In this document: positions 40,770 to 49,258 of the stretch, piece by piece
Layout of the letters: every line of letters begins with the position of its first letter
Numbering within the stretch: position 1 is the stretch's first letter
DNA from: Intrasporangium flavum
Lineage (GTDB): Bacteria; Actinomycetota; Actinomycetes; Actinomycetales; Dermatophilaceae
Length of the DNA: 64,000 bases
NCBI RefSeq assembly: GCF_001956915.1
Contig: NZ_MLJO01000013.1
Span: forward strand, 248,001 to 312,000
Direction of reading: 5' to 3'
Program-made: the position numbers and the translations under genes
The notes under the pieces: generated by a model
Databases searched by the model: none
Told to the model about the DNA's origin: nothing
What the model saw: only the letters and a program-made list of their open reading frames with translations

Positions 40770-42428
40770 GTGACCCGTGACCTCGCGCAGCGCGACACCC
40801 CTCTGCTCGACCCCGCCGGCCTGACCGGCGTCTCCCGACGCAGCTTCCTGCGCCTGAGCGGCACCCTCGGCGCCGCGGCCGCCATCACCGGTGCCCTCGC
40901 CGCGTGCGGCGGTCCCAGCTCCACCGGCTCCGCGGCCGGCGGCGCGGGCGGCTCGGCCGACACGATCCAGGCCACGCTCGCCTTCACCCTCTCGAGCGGC
41001 CTCGACCCGATGAACGCCTCGAGCGCCGTCGCCACCGCCGCCAACCAGCACGTCTTCGAGGGGCTCGTCGACCTCGACCCGATCACCCGTGAGCCCTACG
41101 CGGCCCTCGCCGCCGCGATGCCGACCGCCTCCTCGGACGGCCTGACGTGGACCGCGAAGCTGCGTCCCGGTGCACAGTTCTCCGACGGCAAGCCGGTCAC
41201 GGCCGAGGACGTCGCGTGGTCCTTCACCCGGGCGCTCGACCCGGCCAACGCCGCCCTCATGGCCCAGTTCCTGCCGTTCATCGACTCCGTCAAGGCCGTC
41301 GGCACCGACACCGTGGAGTTCGCCCTGAAGACGCCGTTCGCGCTCTTCCCGCAGCGCGTCGCCGTCATCAAGGTCGTGCCCAAGGCGCTCACCGCCACGG
41401 CCGACCTCGCCAAGGCCTTCGACGCCAAGCCGGTCGGCTCCGGCCCCTGGAAGCTCGACAGCGCCGACGCCACGACGGGCCTGCGCTTCTCGGCGCACGA
41501 CGCGTACAACGGTCCCAGGAAGGCCCGCGCCAAGAAGATGGTGTGGAACACGACGACCGAGGGCGCCACCCGCATCGCCGACATCCAGGGTGGCCGCGTC
41601 CAGGCCATCGAGGCAGTGCCCTACGTCAACGTCGCCCAGCTCGAGGGCAAGGCCCAGGTCGAGGACCGGCAGGCCTTCAACCAGCTCTTCCTGCTCTTCA
41701 ACTGCTCCGCCAAGCCCTTCGACGACAAGCGCGTCCGCCAGGCGCTGCACTACGCGCTCGACCGCGACGCCATCATCAAGACGGCGCTGCAGGGCTACGG
41801 CACGCCGGCCCGCAGCTACCTCGACGAGGGCAACAAGGACTTCCAGGAGGCTGCGACCGTCTACGGCTACGACCCGGGCAAGGCCAAGGCCCTGCTCGCC
41901 GAGGCCGGCGTCAGCAACCTGTCCTTCGAGCTCGTCACGACGAACACCGCCTTCATCGTCGACATCGCGCCGCTCCTCGTCGACCAGTGGAAGAAGATCG
42001 GCGTCACGGCGACGATCAACACCGCGCCCTCGGCGTCGGTCTACGCCCCGGCCCCCGACGGCCTCGTGTCCAAGGACGGCTTCCGCGTCCTCGCCGCGTC
42101 CGGCGACCCGACGGTCTTCGGTCCCGACGCCGACCTGCTCCTGCGCTGGTACTACACCGGTGATACGTGGCCCAGGACCCGCGCCCGCTGGACCGGCCCG
42201 GCCCCCACGAAGGTCGCGCAGCTGCTCGACCAGGGCGCCGCAGCGAGCGACGCCGGCACGCAGAAGCAGATCTGGAAGCAGGTGCTCGACATCGTCGCCG
42301 ACGAGGCCGCGATCTACAGCGTCCTGCACACGAAGATCGTCACCGCCTGGGACGCCAAGCACCTCGACGGCTTCAAGGCCGCCGCGACCACCGGCCTCTA
42401 CTTCCTCGACGCCACGCCCAAGGCGTGA
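40770..42428 (+). CDS. ABC solute-binding protein, family 5 (sialic acid)
   Basis: A 552-aa exported lipoprotein with a Tat-like signal (SRRSFLRLSG) and lipobox LAAC around residue 45. The mature protein is a family-5 extracellular binding protein, as in Dpp/Opp/nickel systems, with LDPMNASSAVATAANQHVFEGL near the start, YAALAAAMPTASSDGLTWTAKLRPGA and KPFDDKRVRQALHYALDRDAI. In this operon the ligand is most likely free sialic acid, as in the SatA-type systems, but peptide-type ligands cannot be excluded. GTG start with AGGAGAG upstream. A strong hairpin lies between it and the permease gene. Confidence 0.88.
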   Translation: MTRDLAQRDTPLLDPAGLTGVSRRSFLRLSGTLGAAAAITGALAACGGPSSTGSAAGGAGGSADTIQATLAFTLSSGLDPMNASSAVATAANQHVFEGLVDLDPITREPYAALAAAMPTASSDGLTWTAKLRPGAQFSDGKPVTAEDVAWSFTRALDPANAALMAQFLPFIDSVKAVGTDTVEFALKTPFALFPQRVAVIKVVPKALTATADLAKAFDAKPVGSGPWKLDSADATTGLRFSAHDAYNGPRKARAKKMVWNTTTEGATRIADIQGGRVQAIEAVPYVNVAQLEGKAQVEDRQAFNQLFLLFNCSAKPFDDKRVRQALHYALDRDAIIKTALQGYGTPARSYLDEGNKDFQEAATVYGYDPGKAKALLAEAGVSNLSFELVTTNTAFIVDIAPLLVDQWKKIGVTATINTAPSASVYAPAPDGLVSKDGFRVLAASGDPTVFGPDADLLLRWYYTGDTWPRTRARWTGPAPTKVAQLLDQGAAASDAGTQKQIWKQVLDIVADEAAIYSVLHTKIVTAWDAKHLDGFKAAATTGLYFLDATPKA

Positions 42429-42438
42429 CCTCCCGGCT

Positions 42439-42466
42439 GGGCCGGCCCGATCCCCCGGGCCGGCCC
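42439..42466 (+). terminator. 11-bp perfect intercistronic stem-loop
   Basis: GGGCCGGCCCG, loop atcccc, then CGGGCCGGCCC. It lies 11 bp after the binding-protein stop and before the permease Shine-Dalgarno sequence. Such structures protect or partly terminate the upstream message and so give more binding protein than permease. Confidence 0.65.
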
Positions 42467-42511
42467 GGCACCCCCTGACCACCCAGTACCCCTGTCCCCG
42501 AGGAGGATCGG

Positions 42512-43468
42512 ATGCCAACGGTCCTGAAGATGACGCTGCGGCGCGTGATCACGCTCGTCCCGCTGCTCTTCGGCATCGCCCTGTTCGTCTTCGTCGTCAT
42601 GCGCCTGTCACCCGTCAACTCCGCGGTGTCCGCGCTCGGCGACCAGGCCACCCCGGCCCAGATCGCCGAGTACGAGCACGCCCGCGGCCTCGACCAGCCC
42701 GCGCCCGTGCAGTTCTTCCGCTTCGTCGCCAACCTCCTGCACGGCGACCTCGGCGAGACGATCGGCGTGGCGCGGCCGGTGTCCGAGCTCGTCGCCCAGG
42801 CCCTGCCGCTGACCCTCCAGCTGACGGTCCTCGGGGTCGCGGCCGCCCTGCTCATCGCGCTCCCGCTCGGGATCCTCGCCGCCCTGTTCCGCGACCGGTG
42901 GCCCGACCAGGTCATCCGCGTCGTGTCGATGGCCGGCATCGCGATCCCGTCGTTCTGGCTCGCGCTGCTCATGATCCAGCACCTGTCGCTCGGGCTCGGC
43001 TGGTTCCCCAACGCCGGGTACGTCAACCCGTCCGACGGCGTCGGGGCGTGGTTGCAGTCGATGACGCTGCCTGCGCTCGCCCTCGCCGTCCCCGTGGGGT
43101 GCTCGCTCGCGCGCATCGTCCGCACCTCGATGGTCGAGGAGCTCGACCGCGACTACGTGCGCACCGCGTACGGCGCCGGGCTGCCCCCGGTCGTCGTCGT
43201 CGGCCGCAACGTGCTGCGCAACGCGCTCGTCAACCCGCTCACCGTGCTCGGCCTACGGATCGGCTACCTCCTCGGCGGCACGATCATCATCGAGGCGATC
43301 TTCACGATGCCCGGCATGGGCACCCTCGTCATGCAGGCGGTCGGCACCAACGACACCAACCTCGCCCAGGGCACGATCCTCGTCATCGCCTTCTGCTTCG
43401 TCGTAGTCAACCTCCTCGTCGACGTCCTCTACCTGTTCGCCAACCCCCGACTGCGGGGAGGTCACTGA
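42512..43468 (+). CDS. ABC permease, DppB-type
   Basis: A 318-aa permease of the oligopeptide/dipeptide class. An N-terminal helix (RRVITLVPLLFGIALFVFVVMRL) and five further helices surround the EAA loop region (DRDYVRTAYGAGLPP) that contacts the ATPases. TLVIIE-like GGTIIIEAIFTMPGMGTL near the end is typical of DppB. gaggagga precedes the ATG. It works with the fused permease-ATPase and second ATPase that follow. Confidence 0.92.
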   Translation: MPTVLKMTLRRVITLVPLLFGIALFVFVVMRLSPVNSAVSALGDQATPAQIAEYEHARGLDQPAPVQFFRFVANLLHGDLGETIGVARPVSELVAQALPLTLQLTVLGVAAALLIALPLGILAALFRDRWPDQVIRVVSMAGIAIPSFWLALLMIQHLSLGLGWFPNAGYVNPSDGVGAWLQSMTLPALALAVPVGCSLARIVRTSMVEELDRDYVRTAYGAGLPPVVVVGRNVLRNALVNPLTVLGLRIGYLLGGTIIIEAIFTMPGMGTLVMQAVGTNDTNLAQGTILVIAFCFVVVNLLVDVLYLFANPRLRGGH

Positions 43469-45561
43469 TGTCCTTGCGTCCCGAGCTCACCGCCCGGCTC
43501 TCCGACCCCCGCCGCCTCGGCCCGGCCCGTCTCGGCGCCCTGCGGCGCCTGCCCACCCTCTCGCGGGTGGCCGCGGGCTTCGTCCTGCTGCTGCTCGTCG
43601 TGGCCGTCTTCGCCGACGTCCTGACGCCGCACGACCCCACAGCCACCGGCCTGGCGCCGGTCAACACGGGCCCCGGTGCGGACTTCTGGTTCGGCGTCGA
43701 CCGGTCCGGCCGCGACATCTTCTCGCGGCTCGTGGCCGGGACCCGGCGATCCCTCGTCGTCGGGTTCGGTTCTGCCGCCATCGCGCTCGTGCTCGGAACC
43801 GCGCTGGGCGCCATCGCGGCCACGAGCCGGCGCGCCGTCGACGAGACCGTCATGCGCGTCCTCGACGTCGTCATGGCCTTCCCGACCATCGCGCTGTCGG
43901 CGGTGCTCATCGTCGCCTTCGGCAAGAACAGCCTCGTGGTGCTCGTGCTCGCCATCGGGTTCGTCTTCACCCCGTCGATCGCCCGCGTCGTGCGCGCCAA
44001 CGTCCAGTCGCAGTACCGCGAGGACTACGTCTCGGCGGCGCACGTCATCGGTGCCGGCCGCCTGCACGTGCTGGGCCGTCACGTCGTGCGCAACTGCGCG
44101 GCGCCCGTGCTCGTCTTCGTCACCGTCATGGTGGCCGACGCGATCGTCTTCGAGGCGTCGCTGTCGTTCATCGGCGGTGGCTTGCCCGGGCACGTCGCCG
44201 AGTCCTCGTGGGGCTCGGTCATCGCCTACGGCAAGGACGTCCTGCTCGCCGGGTCGTGGTGGGCCACGTTCTTCCCCGGCCTGCTCATCCTGCTCACCGT
44301 CCTGTCGCTCAACGTGCTCTCCGAGGGCATCTCCGACGCGTGGGCCGCGCCCGCCGTCCGGCCCGGTGCGCGCCGCGGTGGGGCGCAGGACGACGCCACG
44401 GCCGAGGGGGAGGCCGACGACGCCGCGCTCGAGGACGCCCACGTCACGCTCGACCTGACCGACGCGGCCGAGGCTGCGGCCCCGGCACCCGGCGAGGTGC
44501 TCGCCCTGCCCGGTCTCGACCTCGCGGCGCAGCGCCTGCGCGAGCGGGCGCGACCGCTGCCGCAGGGTGAGCCGATCCTGTCCGTACGCGGTCTCCGCGT
44601 CGGGTTCGAGGGCCGCCACGACGGCGTCGACATCGTCGACGGCATCAGCTTCGACGTGCGGCCCGGCGAGGTGCTCGGCCTCGTCGGGGAGTCCGGCTCC
44701 GGCAAGTCCCTGACGGCGCTGTCGATCATGGGGCTGCAGCCCCGCGGTGCGCGCCTCGGCGGCCGCGTGCTCTTCGACGGCACCGACCTGCTCACGCTCC
44801 CGGCGGCCCAGCGGCGCCGGCTGCTCGGGCGCGACATCGCGATGGTCTACCAGGACGCGCTCTCGGCCCTCAACCCGGCGCTGCGCGTCAAGTCCCAGCT
44901 CGACCAGCTGATCCGACGCGGCGGGACCCGAACCGCCACCGAGCTGATGGAGCTCGTGGGCCTGGACCCCGAGCGCACCCTCGGCGCCTACCCGCACGAG
45001 CTGTCCGGCGGCCAGCGCCAGCGCGTCGTCATCGCCATGGCCCTCTCGCGCGACCCGCGGCTCATCATCGCCGACGAGCCGACGACCGCCCTCGACGTCA
45101 CGGTCCAGGCCCAGGTCATGCAGCTGCTGCTGACCCTGCGCGAACGGCTCGGCTTCGCCCTCGTCCTCGTCAGCCACGACCTCGCCCTCGTCAGCGACGT
45201 CAGCGACCGCGTCGTCGTCATGTACGGCGGGCAGATCGTCGAGGCCGGCGTGACCGCCGAGGTCATCGGGGCACCGGCGCACCACTACGCCCGCGGCCTG
45301 CTCGGGTCGGTGCTCTCCCTCGAGACCGGTGCCGAGCGGCTGACCCAGATCCGTGGCGTCGTGCCCTCGCCGGCCGACTTCCCGGCCGGCTGCCGGTTCG
45401 CCGACCGCTGCCCCCTCGCGACCGACGTGTGCCGCCGCGAGGCGCCGACGCTCGAGGGCGACGCCGGCACGCACGTCGTCGCCTGCCACCACCCGGCCCA
45501 CCCGGTGGGCCCGCCCGAGCCCGACCGGGCTCCCCGGCTCACCGAAGGAGCGCTGTCGTGA
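43468..45561 (+). CDS. fused DppC-type permease and DppD-type ATPase
   Basis: A 697-aa protein that joins two normally separate subunits. Residues 1-300 are a DppC-type permease (RVAAGFVLLLLVVAVFADVLTPHDP, FGVDRSGRDIFSRLVAGTRRSL, EAA loop QYREDYVSAAHVIGAGRLHVLGRHV). An acidic linker (about 305-355: DDATAEGEADDAALEDAH) connects to an ATPase with Walker A GESGSGKSL, signature LSGGQRQRVVIA, Walker B LIIADEPTTALD and the Dpp/Opp C-terminal cysteine cluster (CRFADRCPLATDVC). Similar permease-ATPase fusion is reported for SatC of the Haemophilus ducreyi sialic acid importer (from memory). Overlaps: TGATG at the start. Confidence 0.9.
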   Translation: MSLRPELTARLSDPRRLGPARLGALRRLPTLSRVAAGFVLLLLVVAVFADVLTPHDPTATGLAPVNTGPGADFWFGVDRSGRDIFSRLVAGTRRSLVVGFGSAAIALVLGTALGAIAATSRRAVDETVMRVLDVVMAFPTIALSAVLIVAFGKNSLVVLVLAIGFVFTPSIARVVRANVQSQYREDYVSAAHVIGAGRLHVLGRHVVRNCAAPVLVFVTVMVADAIVFEASLSFIGGGLPGHVAESSWGSVIAYGKDVLLAGSWWATFFPGLLILLTVLSLNVLSEGISDAWAAPAVRPGARRGGAQDDATAEGEADDAALEDAHVTLDLTDAAEAAAPAPGEVLALPGLDLAAQRLRERARPLPQGEPILSVRGLRVGFEGRHDGVDIVDGISFDVRPGEVLGLVGESGSGKSLTALSIMGLQPRGARLGGRVLFDGTDLLTLPAAQRRRLLGRDIAMVYQDALSALNPALRVKSQLDQLIRRGGTRTATELMELVGLDPERTLGAYPHELSGGQRQRVVIAMALSRDPRLIIADEPTTALDVTVQAQVMQLLLTLRERLGFALVLVSHDLALVSDVSDRVVVMYGGQIVEAGVTAEVIGAPAHHYARGLLGSVLSLETGAERLTQIRGVVPSPADFPAGCRFADRCPLATDVCRREAPTLEGDAGTHVVACHHPAHPVGPPEPDRAPRLTEGALS

Positions 45562-46616
45562 CGCGCCAGGACCCCCCGACCCTCGACCCGGTGCTGCGCC
45601 TCGAAGACGTCTCGGTGGTGCACCGCACCCAGGGCACCGGCCTCTTCGGCCACGGCAGCCTGCACGCCCTCACCTCGGCCGACCTCGTCGTCGGCCCCGG
45701 CGAGACCGTCGGCGTCGTCGGCGAGTCCGGCTGCGGCAAGTCGACGATGGCCAAGGTCATGGCCGGGCTGCAGCGCCCGACGACCGGCACCGTCACCTTC
45801 CGCGGCCGCGACGTCTGGGCCATGGGGGACCGCGAGCGGCGACGGCACCTCGGCCAGGGCATCGGGATGGTCTTCCAGGACCCCGCGGCCTCCCTCAACC
45901 GCAGGATGCCGGTGCGCCAGGTGGTCCGCGACCCCCTCGACGTGCACCGCGTCGGCTCCACGGCGGATCGCGACCGCAGGGTGGCCGAGCTGCTCGACCT
46001 CGTCGGGCTGCCGCAGTCGGCCGCCGACGTCCTGCCGGGCCAGCTCTCCGGCGGCCAGCGCCAGCGCGTCTCGATCGCCCGGGCCCTCGCGCTCGAGCCG
46101 TCGCTCGTCATCGCCGACGAGCCGACGAGCGCCCTCGACGTGTCGGTGCGTGCGCAGATCCTCAACCTGCTCCTCGACCTGCGCACCCGGCTCGGGATCG
46201 CGATGGTGTTCGTGTCCCACGACATCCAGACCGTCAAGCGGGTCAGCGACCGCGTCGTGACCATGTACCTCGGACGCGTCGTCGAGGACACCCCGGCCGG
46301 GCTGCTGCCCGACGACGGCGCCCACCCCTACACGCGGGCGCTCTTCTCCGCGACCCCCGGCCTGCTCGACCCCATCGAGCCGATCCCGCTCGTGGGCCCG
46401 GTGCCCTCGGCGGCCAACCCGCCGAGCGGCTGCCCGTTCCGTACGCGCTGCTGGAGGGCGACCGACGTCTGCGGCGAGCTCATGCCAGAGCCCGCCGTGA
46501 CCGCCGGCCACCTCGTCCGCTGCCACCACCCCGTCCCCGCCGGGACCGGCACGGCCACGCTCGTGGCCGAGGCGGTCTCGGCCACGAAACCCGTTGCCAC
46601 CAAGGAGCTCTCATGA
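45558..46616 (+). CDS. second transporter ATPase, DppF-type
   Basis: A 352-aa ATPase of the oligopeptide transport class. Walker A GESGCGKST, the Q-loop FQDPAAS, signature LSGGQRQRVSIA, Walker B LVIADEPTSALD, and the C-terminal cysteine cluster (CPFRTRCWRATDVC). It pairs with the ATPase domain of the previous fused gene to power uptake. GTG start shared with the previous stop (GTGA), with gaaggag upstream. Confidence 0.92.
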   Translation: MTRQDPPTLDPVLRLEDVSVVHRTQGTGLFGHGSLHALTSADLVVGPGETVGVVGESGCGKSTMAKVMAGLQRPTTGTVTFRGRDVWAMGDRERRRHLGQGIGMVFQDPAASLNRRMPVRQVVRDPLDVHRVGSTADRDRRVAELLDLVGLPQSAADVLPGQLSGGQRQRVSIARALALEPSLVIADEPTSALDVSVRAQILNLLLDLRTRLGIAMVFVSHDIQTVKRVSDRVVTMYLGRVVEDTPAGLLPDDGAHPYTRALFSATPGLLDPIEPIPLVGPVPSAANPPSGCPFRTRCWRATDVCGELMPEPAVTAGHLVRCHHPVPAGTGTATLVAEAVSATKPVATKELS

Positions 46617-47548
46617 CCACGACCGCCGCCGCCTTCGGGGGGCTGGTGCCGCCGGTGATCACCCCCCTCACCGCCGAGCGCGAGGTCGACACGGGCTCCC
46701 TCGAGCGCGTCGTCGGCCGGATGCTCGACGCCGGCGTCGACGGCCTCTTCGCCCTCGGTTCGAGCGGCGAGACGGTCTTCCTCGACGACGCGCAGCGCGA
46801 CCTCGCGCTCGAGGTCATCGTCAAGACGGCCGACGGGGCCGTGCCCGTCATCGCCGGGGCCATCGAACCCGCGACGGCCCGCGTGGTCGGCCGGGCCCGG
46901 GCGGCCGAACGCCTCGGGGCGCAGGCGGTCGTCACGACCGCGCCGTTCTACGCCATCGTCGGGCCGACCGAGGTGGAGCGGCACTTCCGCAGCGTCCACG
47001 CCGCCGTCGACCTGCCGCTGCTCGCCTACGACATCCCGGTCTGCGTCCACACGAAGATCTCCAACGGCCTCATGCTCGACCTCGCCCGTGACGGCGTCGT
47101 CGTCGGCGTCAAGGACTCGAGCGGCGACGACATCGGCTTCCGCCAGCTGCTCCTGCTCCTGAAGGACGCCGGCCTCGACGGCTTCGCGACCCTGACGGGC
47201 CACGAGGTCATGGTCGACGCGATGCTGCTGGCCGGGGCGTCCGGCTCGGTGCCCGGCCTGGCGAACGTCGACCCGGCCGGGTACGCCCGGCTGCACGCGG
47301 CCGTCGCGGCCGGGGACTCTGCCACGGCGCGCGCCGAGCAGGAGCGGCTCACCCGGCTCTTCCGCATCGTCGAGGCCGCGGACCCCGCGACGTCGGCTGG
47401 CATGACGCGTGGCGCCGGCTCGTTCAAGACGGCCCTGCACGTGCTCGGCGTCATCGAGAGCAACCAGGTGTCGCTGCCCCTGCGGCCCCTCGACGACGCC
47501 GAGGCGGCCCGCATCCGCACCGTCCTCGAGTCGGCCGAGCTGCTCTGA
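46613..47548 (+). CDS. nanA: N-acetylneuraminate lyase (DapA family)
   Basis: A 311-aa class I aldolase of the DHDPS/NAL family. It shows the GSSGE loop (about 45-50), the catalytic Tyr in YDIP (about 143) and the Schiff-base Lys in VVGVKDSSGD (about 171). The lyase splits N-acetylneuraminate into ManNAc and pyruvate. The family also includes dihydrodipicolinate synthases and keto-deoxy sugar aldolases; the neighbours (NanK, NanE, sialidase) decide for NanA. ATGA overlap with the ATPase gene. Confidence 0.88.
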   Translation: MTTTAAAFGGLVPPVITPLTAEREVDTGSLERVVGRMLDAGVDGLFALGSSGETVFLDDAQRDLALEVIVKTADGAVPVIAGAIEPATARVVGRARAAERLGAQAVVTTAPFYAIVGPTEVERHFRSVHAAVDLPLLAYDIPVCVHTKISNGLMLDLARDGVVVGVKDSSGDDIGFRQLLLLLKDAGLDGFATLTGHEVMVDAMLLAGASGSVPGLANVDPAGYARLHAAVAAGDSATARAEQERLTRLFRIVEAADPATSAGMTRGAGSFKTALHVLGVIESNQVSLPLRPLDDAEAARIRTVLESAELL

Positions 47549-47551
47549 GCC

Positions 47552-48517
47552 ATGGGTGATCTCGTCCCCGACGCGACGGCCGACGCGATGGCCGACCCCA
47601 TGGCCGACCTCGCCGTCGGCCTCGACATCGGCGGCACGAAGTCCTCGGCCGCCCTCGTCGACCGGGAGGGCCGCGTGCACCGCTCGGTGTCCGCCCCCAC
47701 CCCCGGTGCCGACGGGGCCGAGGCCGTGCTCGCCACGGCGGCCGGGCTCGTGCGCTCCCTGACCGACGCCGGCGAACGGGTCGTCGGCCTCGGCGTCGGC
47801 ACCGCGGGCGTCGTGGCCCCGGGGTCGGGGCGCATCGTGTCGGCCACCGACGTGCTGCGCGGCTGGGCCGGCACCGACGTCGGTGCCGGCCTCACCGACC
47901 GCACCGGCATCGGTCGCGTCGTCGTCGACAACGACGTCCACGCCCACGCCCTCGGCGAGACGTGGCGCGGAGCCGCCACCGACGCGACGAGCGTGCTCTT
48001 CGTGGCCGCGGGCACCGGCATCGGCGCCTCGGTGGTCGTCGACGGACGCGTCTGGCACGGCGTCCGCGGCGTCGCCGGCCACCTCGGCCACCTGCCCTCA
48101 CCGGAGGCGTCCGGGATCCTCTGCGTCTGTGGCGGATCCGGGCACGTCGAGGCCATCGCGGCGGGCCCCGCCATCGTGCGCCACCACGACGCGCACGCGG
48201 CTGAGCCCGCCGGCGACCTGCGCACGCTGGCGCGCCGCGCCGCCGGCGGTGACACCGGGGCCGCGGCGTCGATCGACCTCGGGGCTCGTGCCCTCGGCCG
48301 CGTCGTCGGCGGGGCCGCCAACCTGCTCGACCCGGACGCGGTCGTCGTCGGGGGAGGGGTGGTCGGCGCCGGTGCGCTGTGGTGGGCCGCCCTGGAGGAC
48401 GCCCTGCGCGCCGAGCTGCTGCCACCCCTGCGCGACCTGTCCGTGCGCCCGGCGCTCCTCGCCGCCGACGCCGCGCTCGTCGGCGCCGCCCGCCTCGTCT
48501 GGGAGGACCTCGCGTGA
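47552..48517 (+). CDS. nanK: ROK-family ManNAc kinase
   Basis: A 321-aa ROK kinase. Phosphate 1 motif GLDIGGTK, GLGVGTAGVV, the catalytic Asp in VDNDVHAHALGE, FVAAGTGIGASV, and the ROK zinc site (GHLGH followed by CVCGGSGHVE). The consensus site is CxCGxxGCxE; here the third Cys is His. In a nan operon the substrate is ManNAc, giving ManNAc-6-P for NanE. The start region has three possible Met codons (MGDL, MADP, MADL) with no strong Shine-Dalgarno sequence, so the real start could be 12-16 codons later. Confidence 0.85.
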   Translation: MGDLVPDATADAMADPMADLAVGLDIGGTKSSAALVDREGRVHRSVSAPTPGADGAEAVLATAAGLVRSLTDAGERVVGLGVGTAGVVAPGSGRIVSATDVLRGWAGTDVGAGLTDRTGIGRVVVDNDVHAHALGETWRGAATDATSVLFVAAGTGIGASVVVDGRVWHGVRGVAGHLGHLPSPEASGILCVCGGSGHVEAIAAGPAIVRHHDAHAAEPAGDLRTLARRAAGGDTGAAASIDLGARALGRVVGGAANLLDPDAVVVGGGVVGAGALWWAALEDALRAELLPPLRDLSVRPALLAADAALVGAARLVWEDLA

Positions 48518-49182
48518 CCGTGATCGACACCATCCGCGGCGGACTCGTCGTCTCGTGCCAGGCCTACCCGGGCGAGCCGATGCGCCACAGCAACACGATG
48601 CGCCGGGTCGCCGAGGCCTGCGTCGCAGGGGGAGCGGTTGGCCTGCGCCTCCAGGGGCTCGACGACCTTCGCGCCGTGCGCGAGCACGTCGCGGTGCCGG
48701 TCATCGGCCTGTGGAAGGTCGGGCACGAGGGCGTCTTCATCACCCCGACCGTCCATCACGCCGTCGAGGTGGCGCGCACGGGCTGCGCCGTCGTCGCCGT
48801 CGACGGCACCCGCCGCCCGCGGCCCGACGGCTCGAGACTCGCCGACACCGTCGCGGCCGTGCACGCCGAGGGTGCCCTCGTCATGGCCGACTGCGCGACG
48901 CTCGCGGACGGCCTCGCCGCCGCCGACGCCGGTGCCGACGTCGTGGGCACGACGCTCTCCGGCTACACGACCGACACCGTCGCCGGCGACGGTCCCGACC
49001 TGAGCCTCGTCGCCGCCCTCGCCGCCCGTCTCCACGTCCCCGTGGTGGCCGAGGGCCGGGTGCACACGCCCGACCAGGCCCGCGCCGCCCTCGACGCGGG
49101 CGCGCACAGCGTTGTCGTCGGCACCGCGATCACCCACCCCACGACCATCACCTCCTGGTTCGCCCGGTCACTCGCCGGCTGA
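48514..49182 (+). CDS. nanE: ManNAc-6-P 2-epimerase
   Basis: A 222-aa TIM barrel of the NanE family that turns ManNAc-6-P to GlcNAc-6-P. Typical pieces are GGLVVSCQAYPGEPM near the start, GLRLQG, VIGLWKVGHEGVFITPT, VAVDGTRRPRPDG, MADCAT and VVGTTLSGYT, with phosphate-binding VVAEGRVHTPDQA and SVVVGTAITHP at the end. GTGA overlap with nanK and gggagg upstream. It completes the route from sialic acid to GlcNAc-6-P within the operon. Confidence 0.92.
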   Translation: MTVIDTIRGGLVVSCQAYPGEPMRHSNTMRRVAEACVAGGAVGLRLQGLDDLRAVREHVAVPVIGLWKVGHEGVFITPTVHHAVEVARTGCAVVAVDGTRRPRPDGSRLADTVAAVHAEGALVMADCATLADGLAAADAGADVVGTTLSGYTTDTVAGDGPDLSLVAALAARLHVPVVAEGRVHTPDQARAALDAGAHSVVVGTAITHPTTITSWFARSLAG

Positions 49183-49258
49183 ACCGCGCTCTCCCGCAAG
49201 ACAACCCGTCCCAGCCCGGCGACCGTCGCCGGGTGATCCCGTCATGTCCGGAGGTACC

